Source: Euborellia annulipes
Lineage: Eukaryota > Arthropoda > Insecta > Dermaptera > Anisolabididae
Reading direction: 5' to 3'
Assembly (NCBI GenBank): GCA_023213315.1
Contig: JAKCPI010000386.1
Coordinates: forward strand, 1-64,000
DNA: 64,000 nt
The stretch's first letter is position 1, and each line of letters opens with the position of its first letter. Both the position numbers and the translations under genes were made by a program. This document shows positions 45,721 to 54,974 of the stretch, piece after piece. Under the pieces are notes generated by a model, which saw only the letters and a list, made by a program, of their open reading frames with translations, did not search any database and was not told where the DNA came from.

Positions 45721-46610
45721 TGAAGAATTTGTAAATAATTACAAATGACGTCAAAATTAATATTTTTATTCTATTGATATTTAATTTGTTCATAAGTAAT
45801 AAGTAAGTCTATGAAATTAGAGAAGATTGTTTATTCTGTTTCTTCTAAACTAATACTGGAAGGCTCAATGCAAAAGCTTTATTACAAAATTTCAAACAGA
45901 AATAATTAGAAAACACTTAAGTAAATGAAGTCAAAATCTCTTTATGATGATTATATTTCAAAAGTCTTTTATAAAATCATAATTTACTAGAAATAATTGT
46001 CGATGTTCATTTTAAGAAATTTTTTTTTTGTCAAACAAGTGGTCTTAAAAAAGTCATAAATACATCTTTTTTGGATGATTAATATTAATAATATCCAGAC
46101 CCTGGTTGCCATTAACTGAATGGAAATACAGTTACAAGCTGAGAGACATTATTAATATTGAAATTAAAAAGGCTATTGTTTCATATCAGGCTGAAGGGAT
46201 GAAGAGGGACTGAGGGCTTGGCTCTAATGAGGGCAAGAACCACTTAAGCAAATGGCGGAGCAGCGCGAATAATCTCGACTTGTCTTTTAATTGTGTTTAC
46301 TTTTAACATTAGCAGATTAATTGCGATTATTCATATTTGGCAAAAGGGGCCCGAGCCCTCTCTGACCTTCAAGCATCTCTCTACCCTCTTTTATTCGCCT
46401 CCCTTTGTCTTTCTTACGAAGGGAAACCAAAGTGATTTTTCTTTTAGAATTAGAAAAACTCCCAATAGTTTTCGGAAATGAATGAAAAGCTTTGTTTATT
46501 AAATTAAAGCCCCTCTTTGGTCTAGCTAGAGTTAGTCAGTCTGTCTAAATCTAATATACTAAATTATTCAGGTCACTATTTATAATTACATTGGGTTGAT
46601 ATGGAAGAGA
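45721..46610. other. Intergenic; balanced patch at 46160-46480
   Basis: 46160-46480 is less AT-rich (GGGGCCCGAGCCCTCTCTGA, GGCGGAGCAGCGCG) and matches no repeat here. The short frame over it is not recognisable. Confidence 0.35.
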
Positions 46611-46788
46611 AGATTTTTTTTTTTAATTTCCGATCTCTCAACAGAGATTAACACCAATTACAGAGAGACGGAGAAGACATTGGCGATGTTTGAAAAATTT
46701 CACGGCAAGTGGGATTTGAACCGGAGTTGAAAAGCAACTCTAGATTCGTATTCCGCAGCTTATCCGATTAGCCACGAGCCCCCTAAAA
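46611..46788 (-). repeat. tRNA-derived SINE, family C, minus strand
   Basis: Read on minus: GGGGCTCGTGGCTAATCGG (D-arm and A-box-like), an anticodon-arm-like ACGAATC region, GGTTCAAATCCC (B-box-like), then a body with TTTTTCAAACATCGCC and GAGAGATCGGAAATT before a poly(A) tail. The head and body differ from families A and B, and it lacks the GCCGAAAAG module. Confidence 0.7.
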
Positions 46789-46843
46789 GTGTATATATGT
46801 TTATCTATACAAAACAAAAATCATTGTAGAAAATACTTAATTT

Positions 46844-46933
46844 TACTTTGTCTTACCCCATATAAGAAATATATAGGGAGAGAAAGAATTGCGATCATGT
46901 CAAAAATTCGATGTCAAGATTTTGATGGATATA
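46844..46933 (+). repeat. HPE left end, interrupted by a palindrome
   Basis: TACTTTGTCTTACC start and AAATTCGATGTCAAGATTTT, then cut at about 46933. The HPE resumes at 47606 with TACATGTTTTGAG and continues through a GT tract to about 47675, where SINE A begins. Confidence 0.75.
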
Positions 46934-47163
46934 CCGTGCAGAGAAAAGATATTGGACAAGCTCGCATCTGCCTGGCTTTTGAGCCTTACGCATGGGCAAC
47001 CATTTACAACAGTTTGTATAGTTAGTTGCTACCAAATGGACATGTCTCCTGCAGGGTTCTCTTAACAACAACTAAATATACAGACAAAAGGATGTGGCGT
47101 GCCAAGTAATATGAATGGTAACAGGTGAAGGCTAGGCTCTTGGCAATGAGAAAAATAACTTTT

Positions 47164-47228
47164 TAGAGTGTTTTCTCCGAATATTTCGAAGGCATTTAAT
47201 AGCACTTCTTCATCAGCGGCTCACTCTA
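47164..47228 (-). ncRNA. Hammerhead-ribozyme-like motif (left arm)
   Basis: Minus strand: TAGAGTG, AG, CCG, core CTGATGA (47216-47210), one extra A, stem GAAG...CTTC, core GAAATATT (47187-47180), then CGG, AGAAAA, CACTCTA. Stem I thus has an inner three-pair part, an internal loop and an outer seven-pair part, the layout in which hammerheads form tertiary contacts. Confidence 0.55.
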
Positions 47229-47396
47229 TTTCCACTTACTAGTTAAAATTTCGGAGCGAAACGTCTGAGAGGCAGATCTGTGCATGATAACCAGACCTCG
47301 CAAGCAATAAGGCCTTATTGCTTGCGAGGTCTGGTTATCATGCACAGATCTGCCTCTCAGACGTTTCGCTCCGAAATTTTAACTAGTATGTGGAAA

Positions 47397-47461
47397 TAGA
47401 GTGAGCCGCTGATGAAGAAGTGCTATTAAATGCCTTCGAAATATTCGGAGAAAACACTCTA
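47397..47461 (+). ncRNA. Hammerhead-ribozyme-like motif (right arm)
   Basis: TAGAGTG (47397-47403), AG, CCG (47406-47408), core CTGATGA (47409-47415), one extra A, GAAG (47417-47420) with CTTC (47434-47437), core GAAATATT (47438-47445), CGG, AGAAAA, CACTCTA (47455-47461). Same as the left arm; predicted cleavage is after 47445. The extra A before stem II is the main departure from the canonical core. Confidence 0.55.
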
Positions 47462-47686
47462 AAAAGTTATTTTTCTCATTGCCAAGAGCCTAGCCTTCAC
47501 CTGTTACCATAAATATACAGACTTTTGTAAATGGTTGCCTGTGCGTGGGGCTCAAAAGCCAGGTGGACGCCAGCTTGTCCAATATCTTTTCTCTGCACGG
47601 TACATGTTTTGAGACTCCATGAGTCCAAAAAAGTGGGTTCCGCAAATTGGTCTGTGTGTGTGGACATTTTTAAGCAAGGAGCCCTC

Positions 47687-47935
47687 GGGTCTTGGTGTAA
47701 GGATTAGCGTGCTAACCTCGTATATCAAAAGTCGCGGGTTCGGACCCCAGGCAGTCCGATGATTTTATTTAAGCTATTTGGATACCAAATGGCTTAAACA
47801 AGAATCCCTGGACCCCCAATAGATATATTAAACATACGAGTATCGTTTAAAGTCTTAAATGGTCTAAGTTGCCGAAAAGACTGTGTGAATGTGAGTGTGA
47901 ATGAGAAAAAAGTGTGAGTGTTAAAAAAATCCTAT
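47687..47935 (+). repeat. SINE A, full length
   Basis: GCCCTCGGGTCTTGGTGTAAGG head, GGGTTCGGACCCC, full body, GTCTAAGTTGCCGAAAAGAC module and an A tail. It is inserted in the HPE copy that begins at 46844. Confidence 0.9.
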
Positions 47936-47992
47936 TTAAGTATACTGATAAAAATGAAGTTACCAGTAGTATATATAAATGGGGGCGGTATA

Positions 47993-48413
47993 ACTCGCCG
48001 AAACAAAAGTCGCCGAAAAAAACTCGCCGAAAATTTTTTCGCCGAAAGTAAAAACTCGCCGAAAATTTTTTTCGCCGAAATTTTTCTCGCCGAAAGCAAA
48101 AACTCGCCGAAAATTTTCTCGCCGAAAAAAACTCGCCGAAAGCAAAATCTCGCCGAAAGTTTTCTCGCAGAAAAAATCTCGCCGAAAAAACTCGCCGAAA
48201 ATTTTATCGCCGAAAACAAACTCGCCGAAAGGAAAAACTCGCCGAAAGGAAAATCTCGCCGAAAACAAACTCGCCGAAAATTTTCTCGCCGAAAACAAAC
48301 TCGCCGAACAAATCTCGCCGAAAAAAAACTCGCCGAAAACAAACTCGCCGAAAACAAACTCGCCGAAAACATACTCGCCGAAAAAAAACTCGCCGAAAAT
48401 TTTCTCGCCGAAA
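47993..48413. repeat. CTCGCCGAAA tandem array, left arm
   Basis: About 28 units of the CTCGCCGAAA core with spacers of 4-7 A/T-rich bases, giving a period near 15 bp. One unit reads CTCGCAG. The 166-codon frame over it reads as an imperfect repeat rich in SPKK and AE and is not evidence of a gene. Confidence 0.95.
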
Positions 48414-48509
48414 TTTAAATTTAAAAGATGAAATAAAAGTAGATATATTGCGTCCCTCTGCCCCCTCCTAGAGGATGCCAGAAGGGGGCTATCTCACCCC
48501 CCCCCCGGT

Positions 48510-48754
48510 CAGGGGCGGATTAAAGGGGGGCGGTGGGGGCGATCGCCCCCCCCCCGAGAAGAAATTCAAAAAGTTATAAAAACTAGTAATCTAAAGAAAT
48601 GATTTCCGGGCTTTAATTTCAATTGAATTTGTTACCAATCAATTTAAATAAATAGGAAAGAGGTCAAAATGCCCATAGATGCCGACAAAGTCCTTAAATA
48701 AAAAAAATAAAAAAAAACGCCCCACCCCGACAAAATTGCATTAATCCACCCCTG
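48510..48754. mobile_element. hAT-type MITE holding a SINE B piece
   Basis: Ends CAGGGGCGGATTAA and TTAATCCACCCCTG. Flanks CCCCCGGT and CCCCCGGC agree in 7 of 8 bases. A headless SINE B (about 48590-48722) lies inside. Confidence 0.8.
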
Positions 48755-48956
48755 CCCCCGGCCTATGGGCGTAGCTATGCAATGTGATCTTCGGAATTAT
48801 AACATCGAAATTTGTCGCACAACTAAATAAAATTCCTTTTGAACAAAAAGAATTAAATTTAAAAAAATAAAAACCAATTTTATTATTTTACGGCTGCTAA
48901 AAGTTTCTATTTAAAAAAAAAATTATTTTTTGTCTGTGAATTTATTTTCGGCTAGG

Positions 48957-49152
48957 CCCGTGACCCGTGGCTCAGAGAGAAGAGTTTAGCTTCTCATAAC
49001 CACATGGGGTCCCGGGTTCGTGTCCTGTCCAAAGCGAAACAAATTTATTTCACTTGAATTGGATAACAAACATTTGAAATAAATAGGGATGGGGTCTAAA
49101 TGGCCTTAGATGCCGAAAAAGACATTAAACTATAAAATAAAAAATAAAAAAA
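48957..49152 (+). repeat. SINE B, full length
   Basis: Head CCCGTGGCTCAGAGAGAAGAG and GGGTTCGTGTCCTG, body AAATTTATTTCACTTGAATT and AAATAAATAGGGATGGGG, module GGCCTTAGATGCCGAAAAAG and an A-rich tail that runs into the right array. Confidence 0.85.
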
Positions 49153-49153
49153 T

Positions 49154-49523
49154 ATTTTCGGCGAGTTCTTCCTTTCGGCGAGTTTTTTTCGGCGAGATAT
49201 TTTCGGCGAGAAAATTTTCGGCGAGTTCTTCGTTTCGGCGAGTTTTTCCTTTCGGCGAGTTTTTTTTCGGCGAGATATTTTGGGCGAGAAAATTTTCGGC
49301 GAGTTTTTCCTTTCGGCGAGAAAATTTTCGGCGAGTTTTTCCTTTCAGCGAGTTTTTTTTCGGCGAGTTTTTCCTTTCGGCGAGTTTTTTTTCGGCGAGA
49401 TTTTCCTTTCGGCGAAAAAATTTTCGGCGAGTTTTTTTTCGGCGAGAAAATTTTCGGCGAGTTTTTTTTCGGCGAGATTTTGCTTTCGGCGAGTTTTTTT
49501 TCGGCGAGATTTTTTCGGCGATT
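49154..49523. repeat. CTCGCCGAAA tandem array, right arm (inverted)
   Basis: Reads TTTCGGCGAG on the plus strand, with the same unit and spacing as the left arm. Open frames of up to 158 codons on both strands are array translations. Confidence 0.95.
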
Positions 49524-49544
49524 CATACCAGAGCCTATATAAAT

Positions 49545-50505
49545 AGTTGGGATACTGGTACTAACTTTCCGTTTGTGAGATTGTAATTGGTTTATTGGGT
49601 GAAAACTAAGACTAATATATTAATAAAATAAAGTATTTAAAATAAAAAAAGTACACACATTCAAAGTCATGAGGGAAATCATTACAAAAGATTTTTAGGG
49701 AAAAAAATTGTTGAATAAGTGATTAAATTAAAATTAAATTTTCCAAGGTTTATTTATTCTCTTGATCAGGACGTCCATATGGCTCGTTTATAACCAAGAC
49801 ACGGGCATCGAAATATCCCAAATGGCCAACTAATGGACCAGCTGAGTTCTTCTCACCATCACTCTAATGTTATAATTGACTCTCACTTTAGCCTATATCA
49901 TTTTAAAATTAAGTTAATAATAATAATATATTTATTTATTTTCCCAAGTTAATCAATCAACTCACTATAACTTTCTAATGAGAAAAAATAATCTCTATAT
50001 AATAAGATTTTTAATTTAACAAATGTTCAAATGACAATTTATTATTTTATATTCACCGGCTATATGATTTTTTAGTTAAATCTTATTTTATCAAAAGGAA
50101 AAAATTTCCAAAAACCCCGCAGTGCGAAAAAATATAGCCCTGTAAAAAAAATTTTTCCGCAGGGTGAAAAAATTTGGTTCCGCAAAAACAAGGGCAGGGC
50201 GGAATAAATTTAGTTTCTTTAAAAAAAAATTTGTATACGCCATTGGTATGAGTAAAAATTGCTTATGAGATGCTTTTTTTCAACTTTTATGCTTATTTAA
50301 CATCTTTTTATTCAAGTTTTTTATGCTTTTTTAAGCACTTATTTTCCATTTTTTTATGCTTTTTTGTCCGGTCTTTAGTCATTAGGAACAATAATTTGTC
50401 AAGAGGGTTACAAGTTTTTAGTAGATATAACATGAGAAGATTAATTTTCTAAATGCCAAATTTAAATCAAATTAATCAACTATTTATTAGTCGAAAATAA
50501 ATTAA
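49545..50505. other. Intergenic, no gene seen
   Basis: AT-rich. 50100-50200 has three CCGCA(G/A) strings with A/T runs, probably a decayed repeat (compare the GCGGAA strings at 51040-51130). No gene is supported. Confidence 0.35.
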
Positions 50506-50526
50506 AAAAAAAAAAAAAAAAAAAAT
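50503..50526 (-). terminator. RNA polymerase III terminator (T run)
   Basis: An A run on plus, hence a T run on minus, beginning 3 bases past the tRNA 3' end. Confidence 0.8.
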
Positions 50527-50527
50527 T

Positions 50528-50602
50528 TGGCCCATGGGGGGGATCGAACCCACGACCTTCGCGTTATTAGCACGACGCTCTAACCAACTGAGCTAATGGG
50601 CC
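50528..50602 (-). tRNA. tRNA-Ile (anticodon AAU)
   Basis: Read on minus, the acceptor stem GGCCCAT pairs fully with ATGGGCC. The D-arm is GCTCAGTTGGTTAGAGC. The anticodon arm TCGTG-CTAATAA-CGCGA pairs with one G-U and carries AAT at the anticodon. The T-loop is TTCGATC. The discriminator is A (50528). A T run of over 20 on the minus strand follows directly, a strong polymerase III terminator. The A box (TAGCTCAGTTGG) and B box (GGTTCGATCC) are intact. The T-stem is odd: GTGGG faces a run of seven C, which gives one mismatch and one extra base, so the gene is either slightly decayed or the C run is mis-sequenced. No intron. It decodes AUU/AUC isoleucine codons after A-to-I editing. Confidence 0.85.
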
Positions 50603-50986
50603 AGCTGCTATTTACTTTTCACTCACACGCTCTCGAAATCACTATGTGATCTTGATTAAAGTATGTATTTGTAAATGATTAGTTTATAGTGATTTCCTTA
50701 TCTCAGCAATTTGATAAATCAGAATATATGTATATTTTTGAGACAAATAAAATCAAATATTAGCTAAATATTTTTCGAGATCTATTATTTGAATAATGTT
50801 TGGCCTCATCAATAAAAAACACTCACATGTCTTGTTAAAAAAAAAAATCAAATATTAGGTTTTGGAATATATGAAAATTAAATGTAGCATTTGGAAATAT
50901 GCAAAAAAAAAATGAATTTGTGAATAGATTATAGATATACCTGGTATCTATATCCCATATAAATCCAGTATTTCAAATATTATATT
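50603..50986. other. Intergenic upstream of the tRNA, no gene seen
   Basis: AT-rich. 50769-50830 (TTTTTCGAGATCTATTATTTG, GGCCTCATCAATAAA) repeats a stretch at about 19018-19140. Confidence 0.4.
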
Positions 50987-51245
50987 CAGGGGCGTATATA
51001 GAAATTTTTTTCGGGGGTGGCCCAAACTCAAACATTTTTTTGCGGAAAATTTTTTTTTTTAAGAAACTAAATTTTTTTCACACGAAATTTTTGCGGAACA
51101 TTTTTTCTTTTGCGGAACCAAAGTTTTCCATCCTGCGGGAAAATTTGTTGCGCTGATGTCTGTATATCCCTATATATGAATATGTGTTTGGGAAATTTCG
51201 GCGGGGGGCCCGGGCCCCCTCGGCCCCCCCTTATATACGCCCCTG
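50987..51245. mobile_element. hAT-type MITE with perfect 8-bp duplication
   Basis: Ends CAGGGGCGTATATA and TATATACGCCCCTG. ATTATATT flanks both sides exactly (50979-50986 and 51246-51253). GGGGCCCGGGCCCC-like palindromes lie near the right end. Partial copies occur at 52773-52905, 61757-61885 and 63640-63702. Confidence 0.9.
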
Positions 51246-51712
51246 ATTATATTAATAATCAGGGGCGCGGGAATTGAGTCAGGAGGAGGGGGGCAACTAC
51301 TTTCAAAAAATTTAAAAAAATAAAGAAAATTAAAAAATATTTATTTCCTTCAAATAGTATAAAAAACAAATCTACTATAGGTTATAGGGCTAGCATAAAA
51401 GATTTTTTTGATAAAATCACTAGCAAATTTTTATATGACCTAAAAAACTTTTTAATAAATTTTTAAAAATTTGCTTTTTTTAGAATTTCAAGGAAATAAA
51501 TATTTTTAATTTTTAAAAATAATGAAATAAAAGAAGACATATTGCCCCTCTGCCCCCCTCCTATAGGATGCCAGGGAGAGGGCAATGTACCCCCCCCAGT
51601 TCCGGCGCTTAATCAAGAAGAAAATGAGCTATTAAATTTTATATTTGTTAGGTACCCCCTTCAGAGGCGCGTAAATAAGATTTTAAATAAAAAGGCCCAA
51701 AAAGTACTAGTA
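51115..51712 (+). repeat. Duplicated block, copy 1
   Basis: Matches 52773-53358 in the same orientation, with mainly single-base and homopolymer-length differences. It contains the right part of the hAT-type MITE, a second MITE-like stretch beginning CAGGGGCGCGGGAATTGAG (51257), and an HPE piece ending AAAGTACTAG. Confidence 0.85.
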
Positions 51713-52772
51713 GAGGTAAAGGTGGTAATATGAGCCCTGTAGGTATTATGAGCCCCCAATATATATCGTCATAGAGTTCACACAATCTAATGGGGATTGA
51801 TGGAAACACTGTGTTCCATACTTTTTAGGCCTCTGAGAGTGCTTTGAATTTCAGTTCTTGATGATAGATGGTGAATAAATCAGGTGTTTGTGTTTTCTTC
51901 TACTAAACGTGTTTTTGAAAGCGTACCTATTTAGCCCTTAATTAGGATTATTATTCGGATTACATTGCACTTTTACAGCTACGCATTCCTAATAGAGTAG
52001 GTTTTAAGCTTGCTTCAACTATAACATTTGATGAATATATTTAAAAAGTATGCAGTCGATTAAATACACAGAAAGTGAAATAATAGCAAAAAATAAAAAA
52101 AGTTCTGTTTTGTTGAAAAAATTTTCTGTGCTGGCATTACGGGCTCCTAGAGTAAATTCAAGGAAAAAGAGTGTTAAAAAGAGGTTAGTAATAATAAATA
52201 TCCTTTATGAAAAATTGTATTTTGTTAATTACAAAAACTATATTAGTGTAAATAAGTTGGAAAACAGAAAATATTTTATGATCTGCAAAAGTCACAAATA
52301 TAAACATCTTTTTTCAGTCCCAGCACAGTCATTGTGCGCCCATATTTCACACATCAGGCACTGTATCTACAGTTTTCCTTGATGATTGGCAGAGTAAAGT
52401 CCTTCACAAACATACAGGGCGTATGCTCATCTCTGGGATTATCAACTCCCACTGGCATTTCCAAAACGGACTCTCCGGTGGCCATTGGACGGACCTTCAA
52501 AAATTGGGGCTCATATAAACAGGCACAGAAGGGGGCTCACATTACCGACATAGCCATATTGAATTTCAGCATATTCTATCTTTGTTACTGTCTAAATAAT
52601 TATCACCTACATTAAATCAAAGTTTAAACCTACTCATTAGATTGCGTAGCCTATTAAAGCAAATGTAATCGATCAATAATCCTAATTAAGGGCTAAATAG
52701 GTACCTTTCAAAGTTTTTTAGTAGAAGAAAAGATAAACACTCCGATTTATCCACCATCTATCATCAAGAACT
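51713..52772 (+). mobile_element. TA-flanked DNA element M, copy 1 (incomplete)
   Basis: TA then GAGGTAAAGGTGGTAATATG at the left, inserted in the AGTACTAGTACTTTACTG site of an HPE copy. Internal sequence at 51855-52010 recurs inverted at 52610-52772. The right terminus is missing where the block repeat begins. A frame of 110 codons at 52050-52382 is lysine-rich and resembles no family I know. Strings like TATTATGAGCCCC recur. A Tc1/mariner-like TA target is suggested. Confidence 0.65.
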
Positions 52773-53358
52773 GAACCAAAGTTTTCCATCCTGCGGAAAA
52801 TTTGTTGCGCTGATGTCTGTATATCCCTATATATGAATATGTGTTTGGGAAATTTCGGCGGGGGCCCGGGCCCCTCATCACTTCTATATACGCCCCTGAT
52901 TATATTAATAATCAGGGGCGCGGGAATTGAGTCAGGAGGAGGGGGGCAACCTACTTTCAAAAAATTTAAAAAAAATAAAGAAAATTAAAAATATTTATTT
53001 CCTTCAAATAGTATAAAACAAATCTACTATAGGTTATAGGGCTAGCATAAAAGATTTTTTGATAAAATCACTAGCAAATTTTTATATGACCTAAAAAACT
53101 TTTTAATAAATTTTTAAAAATTTGCTTTTTTAGAATTTCAAGGAAATAAATATTTTTAATTTAAAAAATAATGAAATAAAGAAGACATATTGCCCCTCTG
53201 CCCCCCTCCTTATAGGATGCCAGGGGAGAGGGCAATGTACCCCCCCCAGTTCCGGCGCTTAATCAAGAAGAAAATGACTATTAAATTTTATATTTGTTAG
53301 GTACCCTTCAGAGGCGCGTAAATAAGATTTTAAATAAAAAGGCCCAAAAAGTACTAGA
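52773..53358 (+). repeat. Duplicated block, copy 2
   Basis: Second copy of 51115-51712, ending at the same HPE site (AAAAGTACTAG), where another M copy is inserted. Confidence 0.85.
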
Positions 53359-53767
53359 GAGTAAAGTGTAATATGAGCCCCTTTGTTGGAAACAGAAATG
53401 ACACAATGACTGTGTGGGACAGAAAAAGATGTTTTATGGACTTTTGAGATCATAAAATATTTTTCTGTTTTCAACTTATTTCACTAATATAGTTTTGTAA
53501 TTAATTTCATAAAGGATATTTGTATTAACCTCTTTTTAACACTCTTTTCATGAATTTACTCTAGGGGCTCATAATACCAGCTACAGAAAATTTTTTCAAC
53601 AAAACGAATTTTTTTATTTTTTGTTATTATTTCACTTTGTATTTGTCGACTGCATATTTTAAATATATTCATCAAATGTTATAGTTGAAGTTCAACACAA
53701 ATAATTTAGCAAAAATTATTTAAAAAATATTAAAAGAAACTAGCTCATAATACCACCTTTTTACCTC
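53359..53767 (-). mobile_element. DNA element M, short copy with both ends
   Basis: Left end GAGTAAAGTGTAATATGAGC, right end GCTCATAATACCACC then TTTTTACCTC, which are inverted. TA follows on the right (53768-53769), and the HPE host continues with CTTTACTGATG. The interior is the inverted counterpart of 52010-52330. It is about 409 bp, probably an internally deleted form. Confidence 0.75.
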
Positions 53768-53769
53768 TA

Positions 53770-53870
53770 CTTTACTGATGCATTTTTTCAGTTTTTTTTT
53801 CTCGATTTTATCAAAATTCGTTCCAATGATTTTGATTAAAATCGATTATTTTTTAGATGCTGCTTTATAA
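53770..53870 (+). repeat. HPE fragment right of element M
   Basis: CTTTACTGATGC, TTCAGTTTTTTTTTCTCG and GATTATTTTTTAGATGC, which completes the host HPE interrupted by M. Confidence 0.75.
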
Positions 53871-54340
53871 TATCTAAATAAATTTTCTGTAATATACGTA
53901 ATACAAGATATTTTTGCAGCTGGCTAATGTGTTTTGACTTGTCTGTTCTATTCATCTTAAACAAGCAACGAGTCGAATAGAAGGGATTTGTAGGCGATGT
54001 TCAGCGAGCTGGCAACTTTAGCCATATCAATTTCATTAGTTTACCTTCATCTCTCCTCCTATTCATCGTCTCTGTTTAATAACAAGACTCAATGTCGATG
54101 GGTGTTGGTGGGGTTGGGGATAGAATTGATCCAACATTGTTTCCTCTTGACTTTGAGTAATCTTATCAAATCTAATCCCATGCCTATCAATTCAATCTCT
54201 CAAGCATTTTGATAAGTTAAATATTGTTAAAGAATCTCATGTAATAGTTTAAAGTAGATAGATATGTACAATATAAATAACCATGAAATATTTTGTATTT
54301 TTACTTTATATATGTTAATATCTATACTATATATAAATGA
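53871..54340. other. Intergenic, no gene seen
   Basis: AT-rich to balanced. The frame at 53997-54212 has no recognisable motif. Confidence 0.35.
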
Positions 54341-54349
54341 TTAACGTGT

Positions 54350-54369
54350 GGGGGGGGGGGGGGGGGTGT

Positions 54370-54425
<56 letters not shown>

Positions 54426-54441
54426 GTGTGTGTGTGTGTGT
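54350..54441. repeat. Very long G run followed by (TG)n
   Basis: About 75 bases almost entirely G, broken only by TGTG near 54367, then about eight TG units. It could form G-quadruplexes. It is equally likely to be partly a sequencing or assembly artefact. Confidence 0.9.
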
Positions 54442-54489
54442 GTTACACTCCGTTCTCAGCAGCCATTAGGCGTAGAGACATGAGCGATG

Positions 54490-54730
54490 GCTCATTTTGA
54501 TCCTCGAGGGGTGAGGATGATGCAGAAAAGGCGAGGGTCTGCCGCAGGCGTCCTTGGAAAAGAGAAGTTTCGGGAGAGATGAGAGGGGGGGCGCGAGCCA
54601 GCTGGAGGGGGGTTCAGGGGGGCGTAGTCCTCCTGTCTAGACGCCAGCCCGCTTCTCATAATTAAGAAAAGGCGAGGGTCCGCCGCAAGCGGGCCCGAGC
54701 CAGCTGGCGGGGGGTCCAGAGGGGCGTAGC
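54490..54730. repeat. GC-rich dispersed repeat, two related units
   Basis: AAAAGGCGAGGGTCTGCCGC with GAGCCAGCTGGAGGGGGGTT and GGGGCGTAG occurs twice (about 54525-54630 and 54666-54730). Related GC-rich pieces lie at 2098-2130 and 13868-13950. The proline-rich minus frame is a product of the repeat. Confidence 0.65.
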
Positions 54731-54732
54731 CA

Positions 54733-54973
54733 AAAATCAATTATTTTTTAGATGCCCTTTAAAATGTATATTCTCATTTTGCCATTGAAATCTTCTGAAG
54801 ACCACTTTACTTTTGTACTCCATAGGAAAGTTAGGAGAAATGGTTGCCATGGTAAAGAAATATAAATATTTTCCCATATTTATAAATTTTACATCTTGAA
54901 TTCTAATATATCGGCGGAAACTAAATATATATCGACATGAAAAATCTGGTGCGACAGTCCGACCAGATTTTTA
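54733..54973 (+). repeat. HPE right-half fragment
   Basis: AAAATCAATTATTTTTTAGA, GTTGCCATGGTAA, ATATCGGCGGAAACTAAATA and a collapsed hairpin (AATCTGGTGCGACAGTCCG, then ACCAGATTTTT) with its middle missing. Confidence 0.8.
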
Positions 54974-54974
54974 T

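Larger units (their letters stand above)
46934..47605. mobile_element. Nested palindrome with two hammerhead-like motifs
   Basis: Outer arms: CCGTGCAGAGAAAAGATATT on the left and its complement on the right, continuing to GGCTTTTGAGCC. Inner arms (about 47130-47310 and 47311-47505) are nearly perfect inverted copies with AGGCCTTATTGCTTGCGAGG at the centre. It is inserted into an HPE copy. Each inner arm has a hammerhead-like motif facing outward. No protein frame is present. Confidence 0.8.
47981..49535. mobile_element. Foldback transposon with tandem-repeat terminal arms and 9-bp duplication
   Basis: TATATAAAT flanks both ends exactly (47972-47980 and 49536-49544). The outermost bases are GGGGGCGGTAT on the left and ATACCAGAGCC on the right, an imperfect inverted pair. 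Each arm is an array of a short unit around CTCGCCGAAA, in opposite orientations (47993-48413 and 49154-49523), so the element folds on itself. Between the arms are a hAT-type MITE (48510-48754) and a SINE B (48957-49152). A 9-bp duplication is typical of Mutator-like elements, and tandem-repeat arms recall foldback elements. No transposase is present. Confidence 0.8.

Noticed and set aside
46708..46788. Functional tRNA-Arg gene on the minus strand
   Set aside because: The acceptor and T-stem do not pair well, and a body with a poly(A) tail follows, so it is a SINE head.
47918..48418. Open frames of 112-166 codons over the CTCGCCGAAA array, and 88-158 codons over 49110-49586
   Set aside because: They are translations of a short tandem unit lacking stop codons in several frames on both strands; no domain, no start context, and the arms are inverted copies of each other.
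47993..49523. CRISPR-like array
   Set aside because: The unit is about 15 bp with near-constant A/T spacers, in two opposed arrays inside a eukaryotic transposon with target duplication; there are no spacers of the right length and no cas genes.
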